Counted from the stretch's first letter, positions 1 through 8,862 are shown. The stretch: DNA of 64,000 nucleotides from Acidobacteriaceae bacterium (GCA_003139095.1 PLHW01000062.1:62001-126000); one strand, 5' to 3'. The notes: generated from the letters alone by a model not told the origin. Translations and numbers: made by a program.

Positions 1-1
1 C

Positions 2-142
2 TGGTTCTTCTCCGGTCCCGCGCTCTTTCTGATTGCGATCTTCTATATGGCTTCCGGCATCCTCTGGCGCCTGCAATGGATCTTCCGCCGCAAAGCGCCG
101 CCTGCACCGCCGCCTCCCCGGGAGGCATCTCTTACACCATGA
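2..142 (+). CDS. C-terminal end of a membrane protein (possibly CDP-alcohol phosphatidyltransferase)
   Basis: An open frame enters from the left edge and stops at a TGA at 140-142. The 46 visible residues contain one hydrophobic segment (SGPALFLIAIFYMASGILWR) followed by a basic, proline-rich cytoplasmic-type tail. The stop overlaps the ATG of the next gene (ATGA at 139-142), so the two are translationally coupled. The placement before an asd-like gene, and the shape of the last membrane helix, would suit a phosphatidylserine-synthase-like CDP-alcohol phosphatidyltransferase, but the catalytic part is outside the window and this identity is a guess. Confidence 0.5.
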   Translation, partial: WFFSGPALFLIAIFYMASGILWRLQWIFRRKAPPAPPPPREASLTP

Positions 143-1206
143 CTCCTATTTCCAAGTCTGCTATTTCGCACGCCGACCTGCGGGGCACGAACCTTTTCCG
201 CGTGGCCATTGTTGGCGCGGCGTCGCTGATGGGAAAAGAAATCGCCGAAATTGTGCGCGACCGGAATTTTCCTGCCGCCGATATTCGCCTGCTCGACGAC
301 GACGAATCGCTTGGCCGACTGGAGGCAGTCGGCGACGAAATGACTTTCATCCAGAGCATTCGCCCCGAACAGTTCGAGAACGTCGATTTCACTTTTTTCG
401 CCGCCGATCCGCGCGCGACGCGCGCTAAGTGGGAGGTGGCACGCGATCTCGGAAATACCATCATCGATTCGACGGGAGCGCTGGAGGATGAGGCCGGAGC
501 AACGGTGCGCTCACCCTGGATCGAGCGCCAGACGGGCCAATTGGTTCCACCGCAGTTGCAGCCAGGGCCGGTGATCGTGGCGCATCCCGCGGCTACCGTG
601 CTGGCGTTGATTGCTCTGCGGATGGGAAAAATTGCCAGCATCGAACGCCAGATCGCAACCGTTTTTGAGCCCGCATCGCAATACGGCCAGAAGGGCATGG
701 ACGAACTGCATGAGCAAACCGTGAACCTGCTCTCATTCCAGGAATTGCCCAAAAAAGTGTTTGACGCGCAGGTCGCCTTCAACATGTTGGCGCGCTATGG
801 AAAAGATTCCCACCATTCGCTCGGCGCGGCCACGAGCCGCATTCTCAATCATTACTCTCTGCTCGCTCCGGGCGCGCCGATGCCTTCCTTGCAACTCGTG
901 CAGGCCCCCGTTTTCCACGGCTACACATTTTCGGTCTACATGGAGATGGAAAAAGCGGTTCCGGTTGAAGAATTTTCGCAGGCCCTGGCGGGAGAGCACG
1001 TTGAGATTACCGGCGCGGACGAGACGCCGAGCAACGTAAGCGCCGCCGGGCAGGAAAATATTCTGATTGCGCTTACTGGCGACGCTCAGCGCAAGAATGG
1101 CGTCTGGTTGTGGGTCGCGATTGACAATCTGCGTATCGCCGCGCTCACGGCGGTCGAGTGCGCCGAGAGCTTGACTGCCTCACGTCCGCGAGGCCAGATT
1201 CAATGA
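139..1206 (+). CDS. Asd/ArgC-fold protein, predicted catalytically inactive (Usg-like)
   Basis: A 355-residue protein with the fold of aspartate-semialdehyde dehydrogenase: an N-terminal nucleotide-binding Rossmann motif (VAIVGAASLMGKEIAEI, residues ~22-38) and a C-terminal dimerisation domain (residues ~150-340). In real ASADH the catalytic cysteine sits in NPNCST; here the matching segment is HPAAT (residues 149-153), with alanine at the cysteine position. It therefore should not make aspartate semialdehyde and resembles the Usg group of inactive homologues. The start at 139 is chosen because it overlaps the upstream stop (ATGA); an in-frame ATG at 76 would run through the upstream gene. 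It ends in an ATGA overlap with lptE. Confidence 0.8.
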   Translation: MTPISKSAISHADLRGTNLFRVAIVGAASLMGKEIAEIVRDRNFPAADIRLLDDDESLGRLEAVGDEMTFIQSIRPEQFENVDFTFFAADPRATRAKWEVARDLGNTIIDSTGALEDEAGATVRSPWIERQTGQLVPPQLQPGPVIVAHPAATVLALIALRMGKIASIERQIATVFEPASQYGQKGMDELHEQTVNLLSFQELPKKVFDAQVAFNMLARYGKDSHHSLGAATSRILNHYSLLAPGAPMPSLQLVQAPVFHGYTFSVYMEMEKAVPVEEFSQALAGEHVEITGADETPSNVSAAGQENILIALTGDAQRKNGVWLWVAIDNLRIAALTAVECAESLTASRPRGQIQ

Positions 1207-1745
1207 GACGGAGGCGCGCGTCAAAGTCGGCAACGGCGCTGGCCGTCATTGTTATTATCGTTGCCGCTGCCAGCGCCTGCGGCTATCACACAGTGGGCCA
1301 CGCTGGCGCATTGCCGCCTGACATACACACCATCGCCATCCCCGCGTTTGTCAGCCACAGCCAGACATTTCGGATGGAGCAACTTCTGACGGATGCGGTG
1401 ATCCGCGAATTCGACACGCGCACGCAATTCAAAGTAGTGCACGATGCGCGCGACGACTCCGATGCCGTGCTGCGGGGAACCATCTTATCGGCGACGGCCG
1501 CGCCCCTGGCCTACGACGCGCAGACTGGGCGCGCAGTGAGCGCGCTGATCACGGTCAGCGTGACGGTGACTCTGACGGACAGCAAGGGCAAAATTATTTT
1601 TCAGAATCCTTCCTATTTGTTTCACGATCAGTATGAAATTTCCGGGGATCTTCCGCGTTTTTTTGAGGAGGATTCGCCGGCGGTGAATCGCCTTTCCAAC
1701 GATTTCGCGCGTACTCTGGTCGCCAATATACTGGAGGCCTACTGA
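1203..1745 (+). CDS. lptE: LPS-assembly lipoprotein LptE-like
   Basis: A 180-residue secreted lipoprotein. Residues 1-24 form a signal peptide with a basic start (MRRRRASK) and hydrophobic core ending in a lipobox (AASAC-GYHT), so Cys24 should be acylated. The GYH start of the mature part, the statement of small size, and the beta-rich sequence (ITVSVTVTLTDSKGKIIF) fit the LptE/LptD-partner family that plugs the LptD barrel in the outer membrane. The start codon overlaps the asd-like stop (ATGA at 1203-1206). The next gene is holA, as in many bacteria (lptE-holA order in enterobacteria), which supports the call. Confidence 0.8.
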   Translation: MRRRRASKSATALAVIVIIVAAASACGYHTVGHAGALPPDIHTIAIPAFVSHSQTFRMEQLLTDAVIREFDTRTQFKVVHDARDDSDAVLRGTILSATAAPLAYDAQTGRAVSALITVSVTVTLTDSKGKIIFQNPSYLFHDQYEISGDLPRFFEEDSPAVNRLSNDFARTLVANILEAY

Positions 1746-1761
1746 CGTTGGAGAATCAGTG

Positions 1762-2889
1762 ATGCGCGCCTTCAGCCAAGCCGACCGCTTTCTCTCCGAA
1801 CTGGAGTCGCGCAAGTTGCGGCCCGCCTACGTGCTGGTGGGCGACGAGGCATTTTTCCGCAAGCGCTGCCGCGATGCCATTCTCGAGCACATGGTCGCGC
1901 CCGACTCGCGCGACTTCAGCGTCTTCGAGTTCGACTTGAGTGAAACTTCGCTGAGCGAAGTGTTGGATCGCGCCCGCACGCCGTCGTTGATGGCGCCGTT
2001 TCAGGTTTTCTTCGTGCGCGGCGTGAAGGCGCTGTTTGGGCGCGGCTCGAACGACGAGAAAATTTCGGCGATCGAGCAGTACTGCAAGAATCCCAATCCC
2101 GACGCGCTGCTCGTCTTTGTCGCCGATCACATCAGCATCCCCGCCGATGTGCGCCGCATGGAGATGACCGACAAAGAGCGCTATCAGAAGATCCGCGAAG
2201 ATCTCGGCCCGTTCTGCGGCATTGTCGAACTGTCGCGCGTGGAAGAGGGCGAGGCTGTGCGCTGGATCGGCGAGTACTGCGCGACGCGCGGCGTGAAGAT
2301 CGACGCCGATGGCGCGCGCGAACTGGTCGATGCGCTCGGCGGCGACATGATGATGGTCTCGAACGAACTGGAGAAACTGATTCTCTACGTCGGCGAGAAG
2401 AAGCGAATCACGCTGGGCGATGTGGAGACCATGGTGCTCGCGGCCAAGCAACGATCGCTGTATGAGTTGACCGATGCGATTTCGTCGAAAGATCGTGTGC
2501 GCGCCCTTGGAGTTCTCGATGCGCTGCTTTCAACCGGTGACGGCGAAGAGGCGGCAATCGGCCATCTTTACATGCTGGCCAAGACTTTTCGGCAGATGCT
2601 GGTGATTCTGGAGCGCAATGTCCGCGACCAGCGCATGCTTTGGGCCGCGCTGTGGCAGGGCTTTCGCGTGCCGCCGTTTGCGGCCGATGACATTATCCGT
2701 CAGGCGCGCCGCTACAAATCGAAGCGCGAGTTGACGCGCGCCATTCGTCTGGTCGCGAAAGCCGACCTGGCGCTGCGTTCGAATCCTCCCGGCAAGCGGC
2801 TCATTCTGGAAAAACTTGTGCTCGACCTCGCCGGCGAGCCGAAGCTCGAAGCCGCGGGCGGATGGATGCAGGAAGAGTTGCCGGTCTGA
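1762..2889 (+). CDS. holA: DNA polymerase III subunit delta
   Basis: A 375-residue protein similar to HolA, the delta subunit of the clamp loader that opens the beta clamp. The N-terminal part (FLSELESRKLRPAYVLVGDE, F-FRKRCRDAIL) is the usual delta start, followed by an AAA+-like fold without an active Walker motif and a C-terminal helical collar domain (from ~residue 215: LYELTDAISSKDRVRALGVL). Length is normal for the family. A GGAG at 1750-1753 lies 8 bases before ATG 1762; a GTG at 1759 is a possible alternative. It follows lptE by 16 bases and closes the operon; the convergent dnaE2 ends 13 bases downstream. Confidence 0.9.
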   Translation: MRAFSQADRFLSELESRKLRPAYVLVGDEAFFRKRCRDAILEHMVAPDSRDFSVFEFDLSETSLSEVLDRARTPSLMAPFQVFFVRGVKALFGRGSNDEKISAIEQYCKNPNPDALLVFVADHISIPADVRRMEMTDKERYQKIREDLGPFCGIVELSRVEEGEAVRWIGEYCATRGVKIDADGARELVDALGGDMMMVSNELEKLILYVGEKKRITLGDVETMVLAAKQRSLYELTDAISSKDRVRALGVLDALLSTGDGEEAAIGHLYMLAKTFRQMLVILERNVRDQRMLWAALWQGFRVPPFAADDIIRQARRYKSKRELTRAIRLVAKADLALRSNPPGKRLILEKLVLDLAGEPKLEAAGGWMQEELPV

Positions 2890-2902
2890 TTCGCCAATCT
2901 CC

Positions 2903-5900
2903 CTAATGAAAATCGTGCGATGGCGTGGTCGCGGCGCTGATGGAGAGCGGCTGAATGCTGCGCGCCTTGAGATGCACGATGTTGTCCTGATTCTGAACGA
3001 TGCCGGAAACAATCACGAAGCGCTCATTCAAAACTACCATTCGATTCTCGTCATAAAAATCGGGACTGATAATCACGCGCGAGGTTCCGGTTTCATCTTC
3101 GAGGGTCATGAAGATGAGACCTTTGGCGGTGCCGGGGCGCTGGCGCGTGATGACGCATCCGGCAGTGGTGGCCGGTTTGCCGTGCGGAAGAGTGCGCAGT
3201 TCGAGCGCAGACTTAACGCCCCGCTCGCGCAGAACTTCCCGGCGGTACGCCATCGGGTGATGGCCGGTGGTAAGGCCGGTGCCGTGATAATCGGCGACTA
3301 ATCTCTCTTCCACATTCATGGGCCGCAGCGGCGATGCCTCGTCGAACTCGACAATTCCTTCCAGCAGCGGGCCGGATCGTCGTACCGCTTTTTCCAGTTG
3401 CCAGAGAGCATCGCGGCGATGCAGCTTCGATTCGCCGGAGAGATGATTCAGCGCGCCAATGCTGGCGAGGATCGCGAGATTCTGGCGGCTGAGTTGAGGA
3501 ACGCGGTGAGCAAGATCTTCGACGGAAGCAAAGGGCTGGAACGCGCGCTGGGAAACCAGCGCATCGGCCGCGCCCTGCTGCAAGCCGCGCACATAGCGGA
3601 GCCCGAGGCGAAGCGAGAGATGCGATTCGGCAGTGCCGGCTTGCGCAGGCGCTTCGTCCCGCCGAGGACATGGCGATGATTCAAGGATGCAGTTCCACTC
3701 CGAGCAGGTCGCATCCACCGGCTTCACGCGCAGGCCGTGGCGTTGCGCATCTTTCACCACCGTGGCCGGATGATAAAAGCCCATCGGCCAATTGTTGAGC
3801 AGCGCGGCGGTGAAGGCCGCCAAATACCGCACCTTCAAAAAAGCGCTGGCATAGGCGATGAGCGCAAAGCTGGCGGCGTGCGATTCGGGAAATCCGTAGA
3901 GCGCGAACGAGCTGATGAATTTTACGATCTGATCTTGCGTTTGCGGCGGAATGCCGCTGGCCGTCATGCCGGCGCGAAGTTTGGCTTCGATTTCAATCAT
4001 GCGCTGTTTCGATCGCTTGCTGCCCAGCGCCCGGCGCAACTCTTCGGCCTCGCCTCCGCTGAAGTTCGCGCAAATCATCGCGAGCTTTAAGAGTTGCTCC
4101 TGAAACAGCGGCACGCCCAGTGTCCGCTTCAAAACCGGAATGAGCGATTCATGCGGGTATGTGACCGGCTCTTTGCCCTGGCGCCGCTTTAAATACGGGC
4201 TCGTCATTTCACCGGTGATGGGGCCGGGGCGAATGAGCGCGACCTGCGTGACCAGGTCATAAAATTTTGTGGGATTGTTGCGCGGAAGCGAGGCCATCTG
4301 CGCGCAGCTTTCGATTTGAAACATGCCGATGGTGTCGGCCTTGCGGATGGTGTCATACACGTCGGGGCAATCCTGCGGCAGATGCGCGAGGTCGACCTCT
4401 TCTCCATAATGATCCTGAATCAGGCCGATGCTGTCTTTTAAAACGGCCATCATGCCGAGGCCGAGCAGGTCCACTTTGATCAGACCGAGGTCGGCGCAAT
4501 CGTCTTTATCCCACTGCACGACGACGCGGCCGGGCATGGTGGCGGGCTCGAGCGGGACGACGGAATCGAGTTGTCCCTGGCAAATGACCATGCCGCCCGA
4601 ATGCTGGCTGAGATGCCGCGGCAAATCCTGCACGCGCTGGCAGAGATCGAGGTAGACGGCAATTTGCGGATGAGTGAAGTCGAGGCCGGTGCTGGTGAAA
4701 TGCCGCTCCATCGTGTCGTTCGGATCGCGCCACTCAAAGCGGCCGACCACGGCCGACAAACGCGAGAGCGTGTCTTCATCAAAGCCAAGCACTTTGCCCA
4801 TTTCGCGCGCGGCCGAGCGTCCACGATAAGTGCAGACGTTCGCGGTCATGGCGGCGCCGCGCTGGCCGTAGCGCTCGTACACATATTGAATTACTTTTTC
4901 GCGCTCATCGCCGCTGGGCAGATCGAGATCGATATCGGGCCACTCGCCGCGCTCTTCGGACAAAAAACGCTCGAAGAGCAAATCCATGCCGATGGGATCG
5001 ACGGCCGTGATACCGAGCGAATAGCAAACCGCGCTATTGGCGGCCGATCCGCGCCCTTGAACCAGAATGCCATTGCGCTCGCAGAAGCAGACCAGATCCC
5101 ACACGATGAGAAAATAGCCGGAGAGCTTGAGTTTTTCGATGAGCGCCAGTTCTTTCTCAAGCTGCGCGCGCACGCGCGCGCTCACCGGACGATAACGGCA
5201 GCGCGCGCCTTCCCATGTGCGCTTGTGCAGAAAAGAATCCATGGTTTCGCCAGCGGGCACGGGATAGCGCGGAAATTCGTAGCCCAGTTTCTCCAGCGTG
5301 AATTCGAGACGCGACGACAATTCGACGGTGTTGGCGATGGCTTCGGGCAGGTCGGAAAAAAGTTGGGCCATTTCATTCGCGCTGCGGAGATGGCGTTGCG
5401 AGTTGCGAGCCAGCAGGCGTCCGGCGGTGTCGAGGCGGCGTTTGTGCCGGATGCAGGCGAAGGTGTCGGCAATCTGCCGCTCGGCGGGCGTGGCATAGCA
5501 GACGCCGTTGGTGGCGAGCAGCGGGAGGTGAAGTTCGCGCGCGAGGGCGATTGCCGCCTGGTTGCGCGCCTCCTGAAAACGGTCGCCATGGCGCTGCAAT
5601 TCGACGTACAAATTCTCGAGGCCAAAGATGGAGACAAGCTGCGCCAGCAATTCCCGCCCGCCGGCGATTCCATCTTTTACCAGCGCGTGCGCCAGCGGAC
5701 CATTTTCATCTCCCGTGAGGCAGATCAAGCCCGTAGCATGCGCGTGCAATTCCGCGAGGCTGGCCGTGGCAACTGTTTTTTTCGGAGTGCGCAGTTTCGC
5801 GGTGGTGATCATGCGGCAGAGATTTTGATAGCCAACGCGAGTCGCGGCGAGCAGCGGATAATTTCCGTCTTCGGTTATGCAGACTTCCGCTCCCACGTGG

Positions 5901-6082
5901 GCTTTGATTTTGCGTGGCTGCGCCGCTATGTGAAAGCGCGCCGCGCCATAAACGCCATGCCGGTCGAGCAGCGCCATCGCCGTCATGCCACGTTCCGCGC
6001 CTGCGGCAATCAGAGACTCGGGCAGGGAAGCGCCTTCGAGAAAACTGAAAGCGGAGCGGGCATGGAGTTCGACGTAGGGCAT
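2903..6082 (-). CDS. dnaE2: Error-prone DNA polymerase DnaE2
   Basis: A 1059-residue C-family polymerase. It has an N-terminal PHP domain (LHARSAFSFLEG at the start), palm with catalytic acidic motif PDIDLDLPSGD (about residue 382), fingers region (RPGPITGEM, LFQEQLL), helix-hairpin-helix part and a C-terminal OB fold (TAGCVITRQRPGTAKGLIFMTLEDETG). The opening and short C-terminus identify DnaE2 rather than replicative DnaE1. It carries out translesion synthesis with ImuA and ImuB, which lie immediately upstream on the same strand. I start at MPYVELHA (6082) because the 29 residues before it are low-complexity and encoded by a repeat-rich leader. Probably DNA-damage inducible through the promoter upstream of imuA. 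Confidence 0.92.
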   Translation of the reverse strand: MPYVELHARSAFSFLEGASLPESLIAAGAERGMTAMALLDRHGVYGAARFHIAAQPRKIKAHVGAEVCITEDGNYPLLAATRVGYQNLCRMITTAKLRTPKKTVATASLAELHAHATGLICLTGDENGPLAHALVKDGIAGGRELLAQLVSIFGLENLYVELQRHGDRFQEARNQAAIALARELHLPLLATNGVCYATPAERQIADTFACIRHKRRLDTAGRLLARNSQRHLRSANEMAQLFSDLPEAIANTVELSSRLEFTLEKLGYEFPRYPVPAGETMDSFLHKRTWEGARCRYRPVSARVRAQLEKELALIEKLKLSGYFLIVWDLVCFCERNGILVQGRGSAANSAVCYSLGITAVDPIGMDLLFERFLSEERGEWPDIDLDLPSGDEREKVIQYVYERYGQRGAAMTANVCTYRGRSAAREMGKVLGFDEDTLSRLSAVVGRFEWRDPNDTMERHFTSTGLDFTHPQIAVYLDLCQRVQDLPRHLSQHSGGMVICQGQLDSVVPLEPATMPGRVVVQWDKDDCADLGLIKVDLLGLGMMAVLKDSIGLIQDHYGEEVDLAHLPQDCPDVYDTIRKADTIGMFQIESCAQMASLPRNNPTKFYDLVTQVALIRPGPITGEMTSPYLKRRQGKEPVTYPHESLIPVLKRTLGVPLFQEQLLKLAMICANFSGGEAEELRRALGSKRSKQRMIEIEAKLRAGMTASGIPPQTQDQIVKFISSFALYGFPESHAASFALIAYASAFLKVRYLAAFTAALLNNWPMGFYHPATVVKDAQRHGLRVKPVDATCSEWNCILESSPCPRRDEAPAQAGTAESHLSLRLGLRYVRGLQQGAADALVSQRAFQPFASVEDLAHRVPQLSRQNLAILASIGALNHLSGESKLHRRDALWQLEKAVRRSGPLLEGIVEFDEASPLRPMNVEERLVADYHGTGLTTGHHPMAYRREVLRERGVKSALELRTLPHGKPATTAGCVITRQRPGTAKGLIFMTLEDETGTSRVIISPDFYDENRMVVLNERFVIVSGIVQNQDNIVHLKARSIQPLSISAATTPSHDFH

Positions 6083-6137
6083 GGAAGATGAAACCGCAGA
6101 GAGCGCTGAGGGCGCAGAGAGTTCATTTTGTAATTTT

Positions 6138-6200
6138 GTAATCGGGTAATTGTGTAATTTGAGGAACAATGGATTTCAAATTACACAATTACTCGATTAC
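6138..6200. repeat. 25-bp inverted repeat in the dnaE2 leader
   Basis: Two 25-base arms (6138-6162 and 6176-6200) are complementary at 24 of 25 positions, with a 13-base loop. The element is AT-rich, unlike its surroundings, and sits between imuB and dnaE2. In the transcript it would form a long hairpin just upstream of the dnaE2 start. It has no T-tract typical of a terminator on the minus strand. Confidence 0.8.
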
Positions 6201-6244
6201 CCAATTGCCGAATCAGAACTCATAAAAATCCGCGTCGTTTATCA

Positions 6245-7987
6245 TTAGTCAAACACTCCTTCCACAAACCACTGCTGCCGTATCGGATCCCGAAAAATGC
6301 GGTAAAAGCCAAGCCCGGCGGGCGTTTTCAAAGCCACGTCCCATTCCTCGCGCGTCCACGCGGACTCGCTCCACCAGTTGCCCGAGGTCGACCACGGCCC
6401 CGAGGCGGCGAGCACGCGGCGATGCCGATGCCAGAGCCGTACAAAATGCGGCTTCTCGCCATCGAGTTCCACGGACGTTTCAAGAACCGGGCGAAACATG
6501 CGCAGCGCGACGACGCGCGTGAACTCCGTTGATTTTCGGGAAGAGTAGAGATCCTTCGACTCCTCAGGTTGATTCGCTTCGCGAATCAGCCTGCTCCGCT
6601 CAGGATGACATTGCCGTTCTTCCTCGCGATGACATTGCCGTTCTTCATTCTGATCGCTGGAAAAATTGTGCACCGTAAAACTTCCCGGCTGGTGCGTATC
6701 GACCAAACTCGGTGAGCCCACGCACGCGATGCCATTCGGGTCGGCGCTGCCGACAACGCCGCGAATCCGCTCCAGCGTGATTTCAAGTTTTTCCGCCTCG
6801 GGCGAGGGCGGCGCAAAAAGATTTCCCTGTGCAACGCGCGGCCTGACTGGAACAACTTCGAGCAGCAATCGGCGAATGGGCGCCGATAAGGTGGTGTTCT
6901 CTAACTGGAGCCGAAGCAGTCCGAAGAGCAGGTTTTTATCTTGCGTGGGCACGGGCAGTTTCCACTCGTGCCGATACTGTTCGTCTTCTTTGTTACCACT
7001 CCGAATTTGCCGCACTTCCAGGCCGATGGTCAGCCGTAGTTCCTGAGCCGCCAGCGCGGCCGCGAGCAGTTTTGCGCAAAGTTCATGAAGCAGGCGATGG
7101 AGAACAAAGAAGAGCGACTCGAGCGTTTCGACGGGATCGTCAAACTCGAAGGCCGCGATGAACTCTGCGTCTGGCGTCGTCGTCAACAGCGGGCGGTTGA
7201 CGTTGCCGCGCGCGAACTTTTGCAGATACAAACCTTCATGGCCCAGCCGCTCGACGATGGCCACCGTGGGCAACGCGGCCAGCGCGCGAAAAGTTAGAAT
7301 CCCCCAACCTTTGAGTATTTCCAGCATTTCAGGCGAAATCGGCAGCGCGTCAACCGGCAAAGAGGCCAACCGCTGCGCCTCCTCGCCCGCGGGAATGACG
7401 ATGGCCGGAGAAAAGTGCTGGGCAGAAAATCCGCGCGCGGCAAGAAACGCCGTGTCCGGATTTGCGGCAATCGCAACGCGAAGATCAAATCCGATCTCCG
7501 CCGCTTGCGTGGTTATGGCGCGGGCTGCGTTTTGCCAAAAATCCTCCTGCGATGAAAACTTTGTTTGCGGAGGTTGATTTCGCGGCGTCTGTGCGCGCGA
7601 ATTGTTTTCGCATAAACCGTTTTGCCGCAATGCCAGCAGCTTCTCGGTTCCGGCAAGATCCAAAATAACCGCGCCCGGGCAGGTCGATTCCACCCGCGGA
7701 GAAAATTTTCCCGCAAAATTCACCAGCGCCGTTTGCGCCGAGTCTTCGTCCGCGAGCGAGCGCGGGCGCAGCCGCACGCCGCCATAGGTTTCCACTTGCA
7801 GCTTGGTCATTCCAATTTGAATGCCGGCGCGCCGGGCGGGAACATTGGTGGCGAAGACGCGCGGCAGGTTGGCAGGCCCGTCAAGAATGGCGAGAGGAGA
7901 TTGCCGCAGCGTCGCCCTCGCCTCGGCCGGTTCGGGCAACAAAGCGGCTTGCACCGGAAAATCGGGAATATAAAAACAGGCGAACAT
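6245..7987 (-). CDS. imuB: ImuB, Y-family polymerase-like mutasome subunit
   Basis: A 580-residue Y-family (DinB/UmuC-like) protein that lacks the acidic catalytic residues: the N-terminus reads MFACFYIPDFPVQAA where active Y-polymerases have FxxDxDxFF. ImuB proteins act as a non-catalytic bridge between the beta clamp, ImuA and DnaE2. The helix-hairpin-helix region (LEILKGWGILTFRALAALP) and little-finger-like part are present. Gene order imuA-imuB-dnaE2 on one strand confirms the role. Residues ~447-479 are encoded by an inserted dispersed repeat (see 6551-6646) that keeps the frame open, so the C-terminal third is longer than expected but still ends in the usual FYRIFRDPIRQQWFVEGVFD. Confidence 0.88.
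   Translation of the reverse strand: MFACFYIPDFPVQAALLPEPAEARATLRQSPLAILDGPANLPRVFATNVPARRAGIQIGMTKLQVETYGGVRLRPRSLADEDSAQTALVNFAGKFSPRVESTCPGAVILDLAGTEKLLALRQNGLCENNSRAQTPRNQPPQTKFSSQEDFWQNAARAITTQAAEIGFDLRVAIAANPDTAFLAARGFSAQHFSPAIVIPAGEEAQRLASLPVDALPISPEMLEILKGWGILTFRALAALPTVAIVERLGHEGLYLQKFARGNVNRPLLTTTPDAEFIAAFEFDDPVETLESLFFVLHRLLHELCAKLLAAALAAQELRLTIGLEVRQIRSGNKEDEQYRHEWKLPVPTQDKNLLFGLLRLQLENTTLSAPIRRLLLEVVPVRPRVAQGNLFAPPSPEAEKLEITLERIRGVVGSADPNGIACVGSPSLVDTHQPGSFTVHNFSSDQNEERQCHREEERQCHPERSRLIREANQPEESKDLYSSRKSTEFTRVVALRMFRPVLETSVELDGEKPHFVRLWHRHRRVLAASGPWSTSGNWWSESAWTREEWDVALKTPAGLGFYRIFRDPIRQQWFVEGVFD
6551..6646. repeat. Dispersed repeat element inserted in frame in imuB
   Basis: The DNA contains a perfect 7-bp stem (6571-6577 with 6581-6587, GATTCGC/GCGAATC around TTC) set in a sequence that, read on the minus strand, gives HPERSRLIREANQPEESKDL. 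This peptide is a familiar translation product of short repeats scattered in acidobacterial genomes. Beside it a 19-base unit (GATGACATTGCCGTTCTTC) occurs twice, at 6604-6622 and 6628-6646. Confidence 0.75.
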
Positions 7988-8002
7988 CGTCGCTACCGTG
8001 CA

Positions 8003-8803
8003 TCAGGCCCATTGCGTGTGGAGAGAAAAGCCCGTCCTTTGCGCGTAATTTTGCGAATATTTTTCGAAACATTTTTCGGAAGCAGCGGGCTTCTTCTCGC
8101 GGCTGCGTACCACTTCCACGTTGAGATTAAGATGCGTGAGCAGATTTCCGGTGAAGGGCGCGGTGCAGTCGATCATTCCCGCCCGTGAAAGCCGGGCAGC
8201 CTGCAAGCCCTCGCCAGGCGGGGCCGTTCCCACGCGCAAAACCAGTCCGGCACAACTGGTGGCGTGGGGCTCCTCGGCAACAAAAACCAGCGCCGCGGAA
8301 TATTTTTCGATGACTCGGCTAAAGCGGAACCACGTGCTCAACGGAACCTTGCGTACCACTCGCTCGGAAATCTCGCTCAGGTTCACGGCCAGCAGCCCAA
8401 AGCCGCCGCTCTGCAATAAAATGTCGGCCACTTTGAAGGCCTGCTCCAATGGCGGCAGCTTGACCCGGGTTTTTCCGCATCTCACCCAAAGCAGCCGCGG
8501 CAAATGAATTCCGGCCGCTGCGCCGGAGGTGGGATCGAACGAGTCTCCGGCATCGACGAGTGCGCAATAACGATCGTGGGTCGCCTGCGCGAGCAGGGAA
8601 GTGAGCAGCGAAGTCTTCCCCGAAGACGCCAAATTGCTGCCGGAAATTTCCGTCAGCGCATGGAGCGGAACGCCCTGCACGGCCTCGTCAATTTGCGCGA
8701 TCCCGGTGGGAATGCAGCCGCGTTCGGGCCGCCGGTACACGGTAAAAGCCGAGGGCAGTTTCTGTTCAATGCGGGATCGTAAGAGGGCGTTTTGCGACAG
8801 CAT
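8003..8803 (-). CDS. imuA: ImuA, RecA/SulA-like mutasome protein
   Basis: A 266-residue RecA-fold protein. The P-loop region reads ISGSNLASSGKTSLLTS (about residues 53-69), a slightly degenerate Walker A, followed by a Walker-B-like hydrophobic strand (GFGLLAVNLSEI). Length and order match ImuA, the RecA-like partner that stimulates ImuB/DnaE2 translesion synthesis. It is the first gene of the minus-strand cassette, 15 bases ahead of imuB. A TTGACA/TATTGT promoter and an 11-bp-period direct repeat lie just upstream (8807-8862). I see no alternative start closer to the promoter. Confidence 0.82.
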   Translation of the reverse strand: MLSQNALLRSRIEQKLPSAFTVYRRPERGCIPTGIAQIDEAVQGVPLHALTEISGSNLASSGKTSLLTSLLAQATHDRYCALVDAGDSFDPTSGAAAGIHLPRLLWVRCGKTRVKLPPLEQAFKVADILLQSGGFGLLAVNLSEISERVVRKVPLSTWFRFSRVIEKYSAALVFVAEEPHATSCAGLVLRVGTAPPGEGLQAARLSRAGMIDCTAPFTGNLLTHLNLNVEVVRSREKKPAASEKCFEKYSQNYAQRTGFSLHTQWA

Positions 8804-8806
8804 GAT

Positions 8807-8862
8807 ATTCGCCTTTTATTCGCCTGTAACGGTACAATAGACCTTCGGCAAAAGCATGTCAA
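8807..8862 (-). promoter_or_regulatory. imuA promoter with operator-like direct repeat
   Basis: On the minus strand a -35 TTGACA (8857-8862) and a -10 TATTGT (8834-8839) are separated by exactly 17 bases. Downstream of the -10, between it and the imuA start, ATTCGCC occurs twice with an 11-base period (8807-8813 and 8818-8824), i.e. ATTC-N7-ATTC. This has the architecture of the alphaproteobacterial LexA box GTTC-N7-GTTC and is well placed to block transcription. LexA binding is an inference. Confidence 0.65.

Noticed and set aside
4571-6091. Long plus-strand frame opposite dnaE2
   Set aside because: No family pattern; it is the antisense of well-conserved DnaE2 in GC-rich DNA. The same applies to long frames at 17300-19438 (opposite the molybdenum enzyme), 34711-35982 (opposite the regulator), 37606-38910 and 42498-43991.
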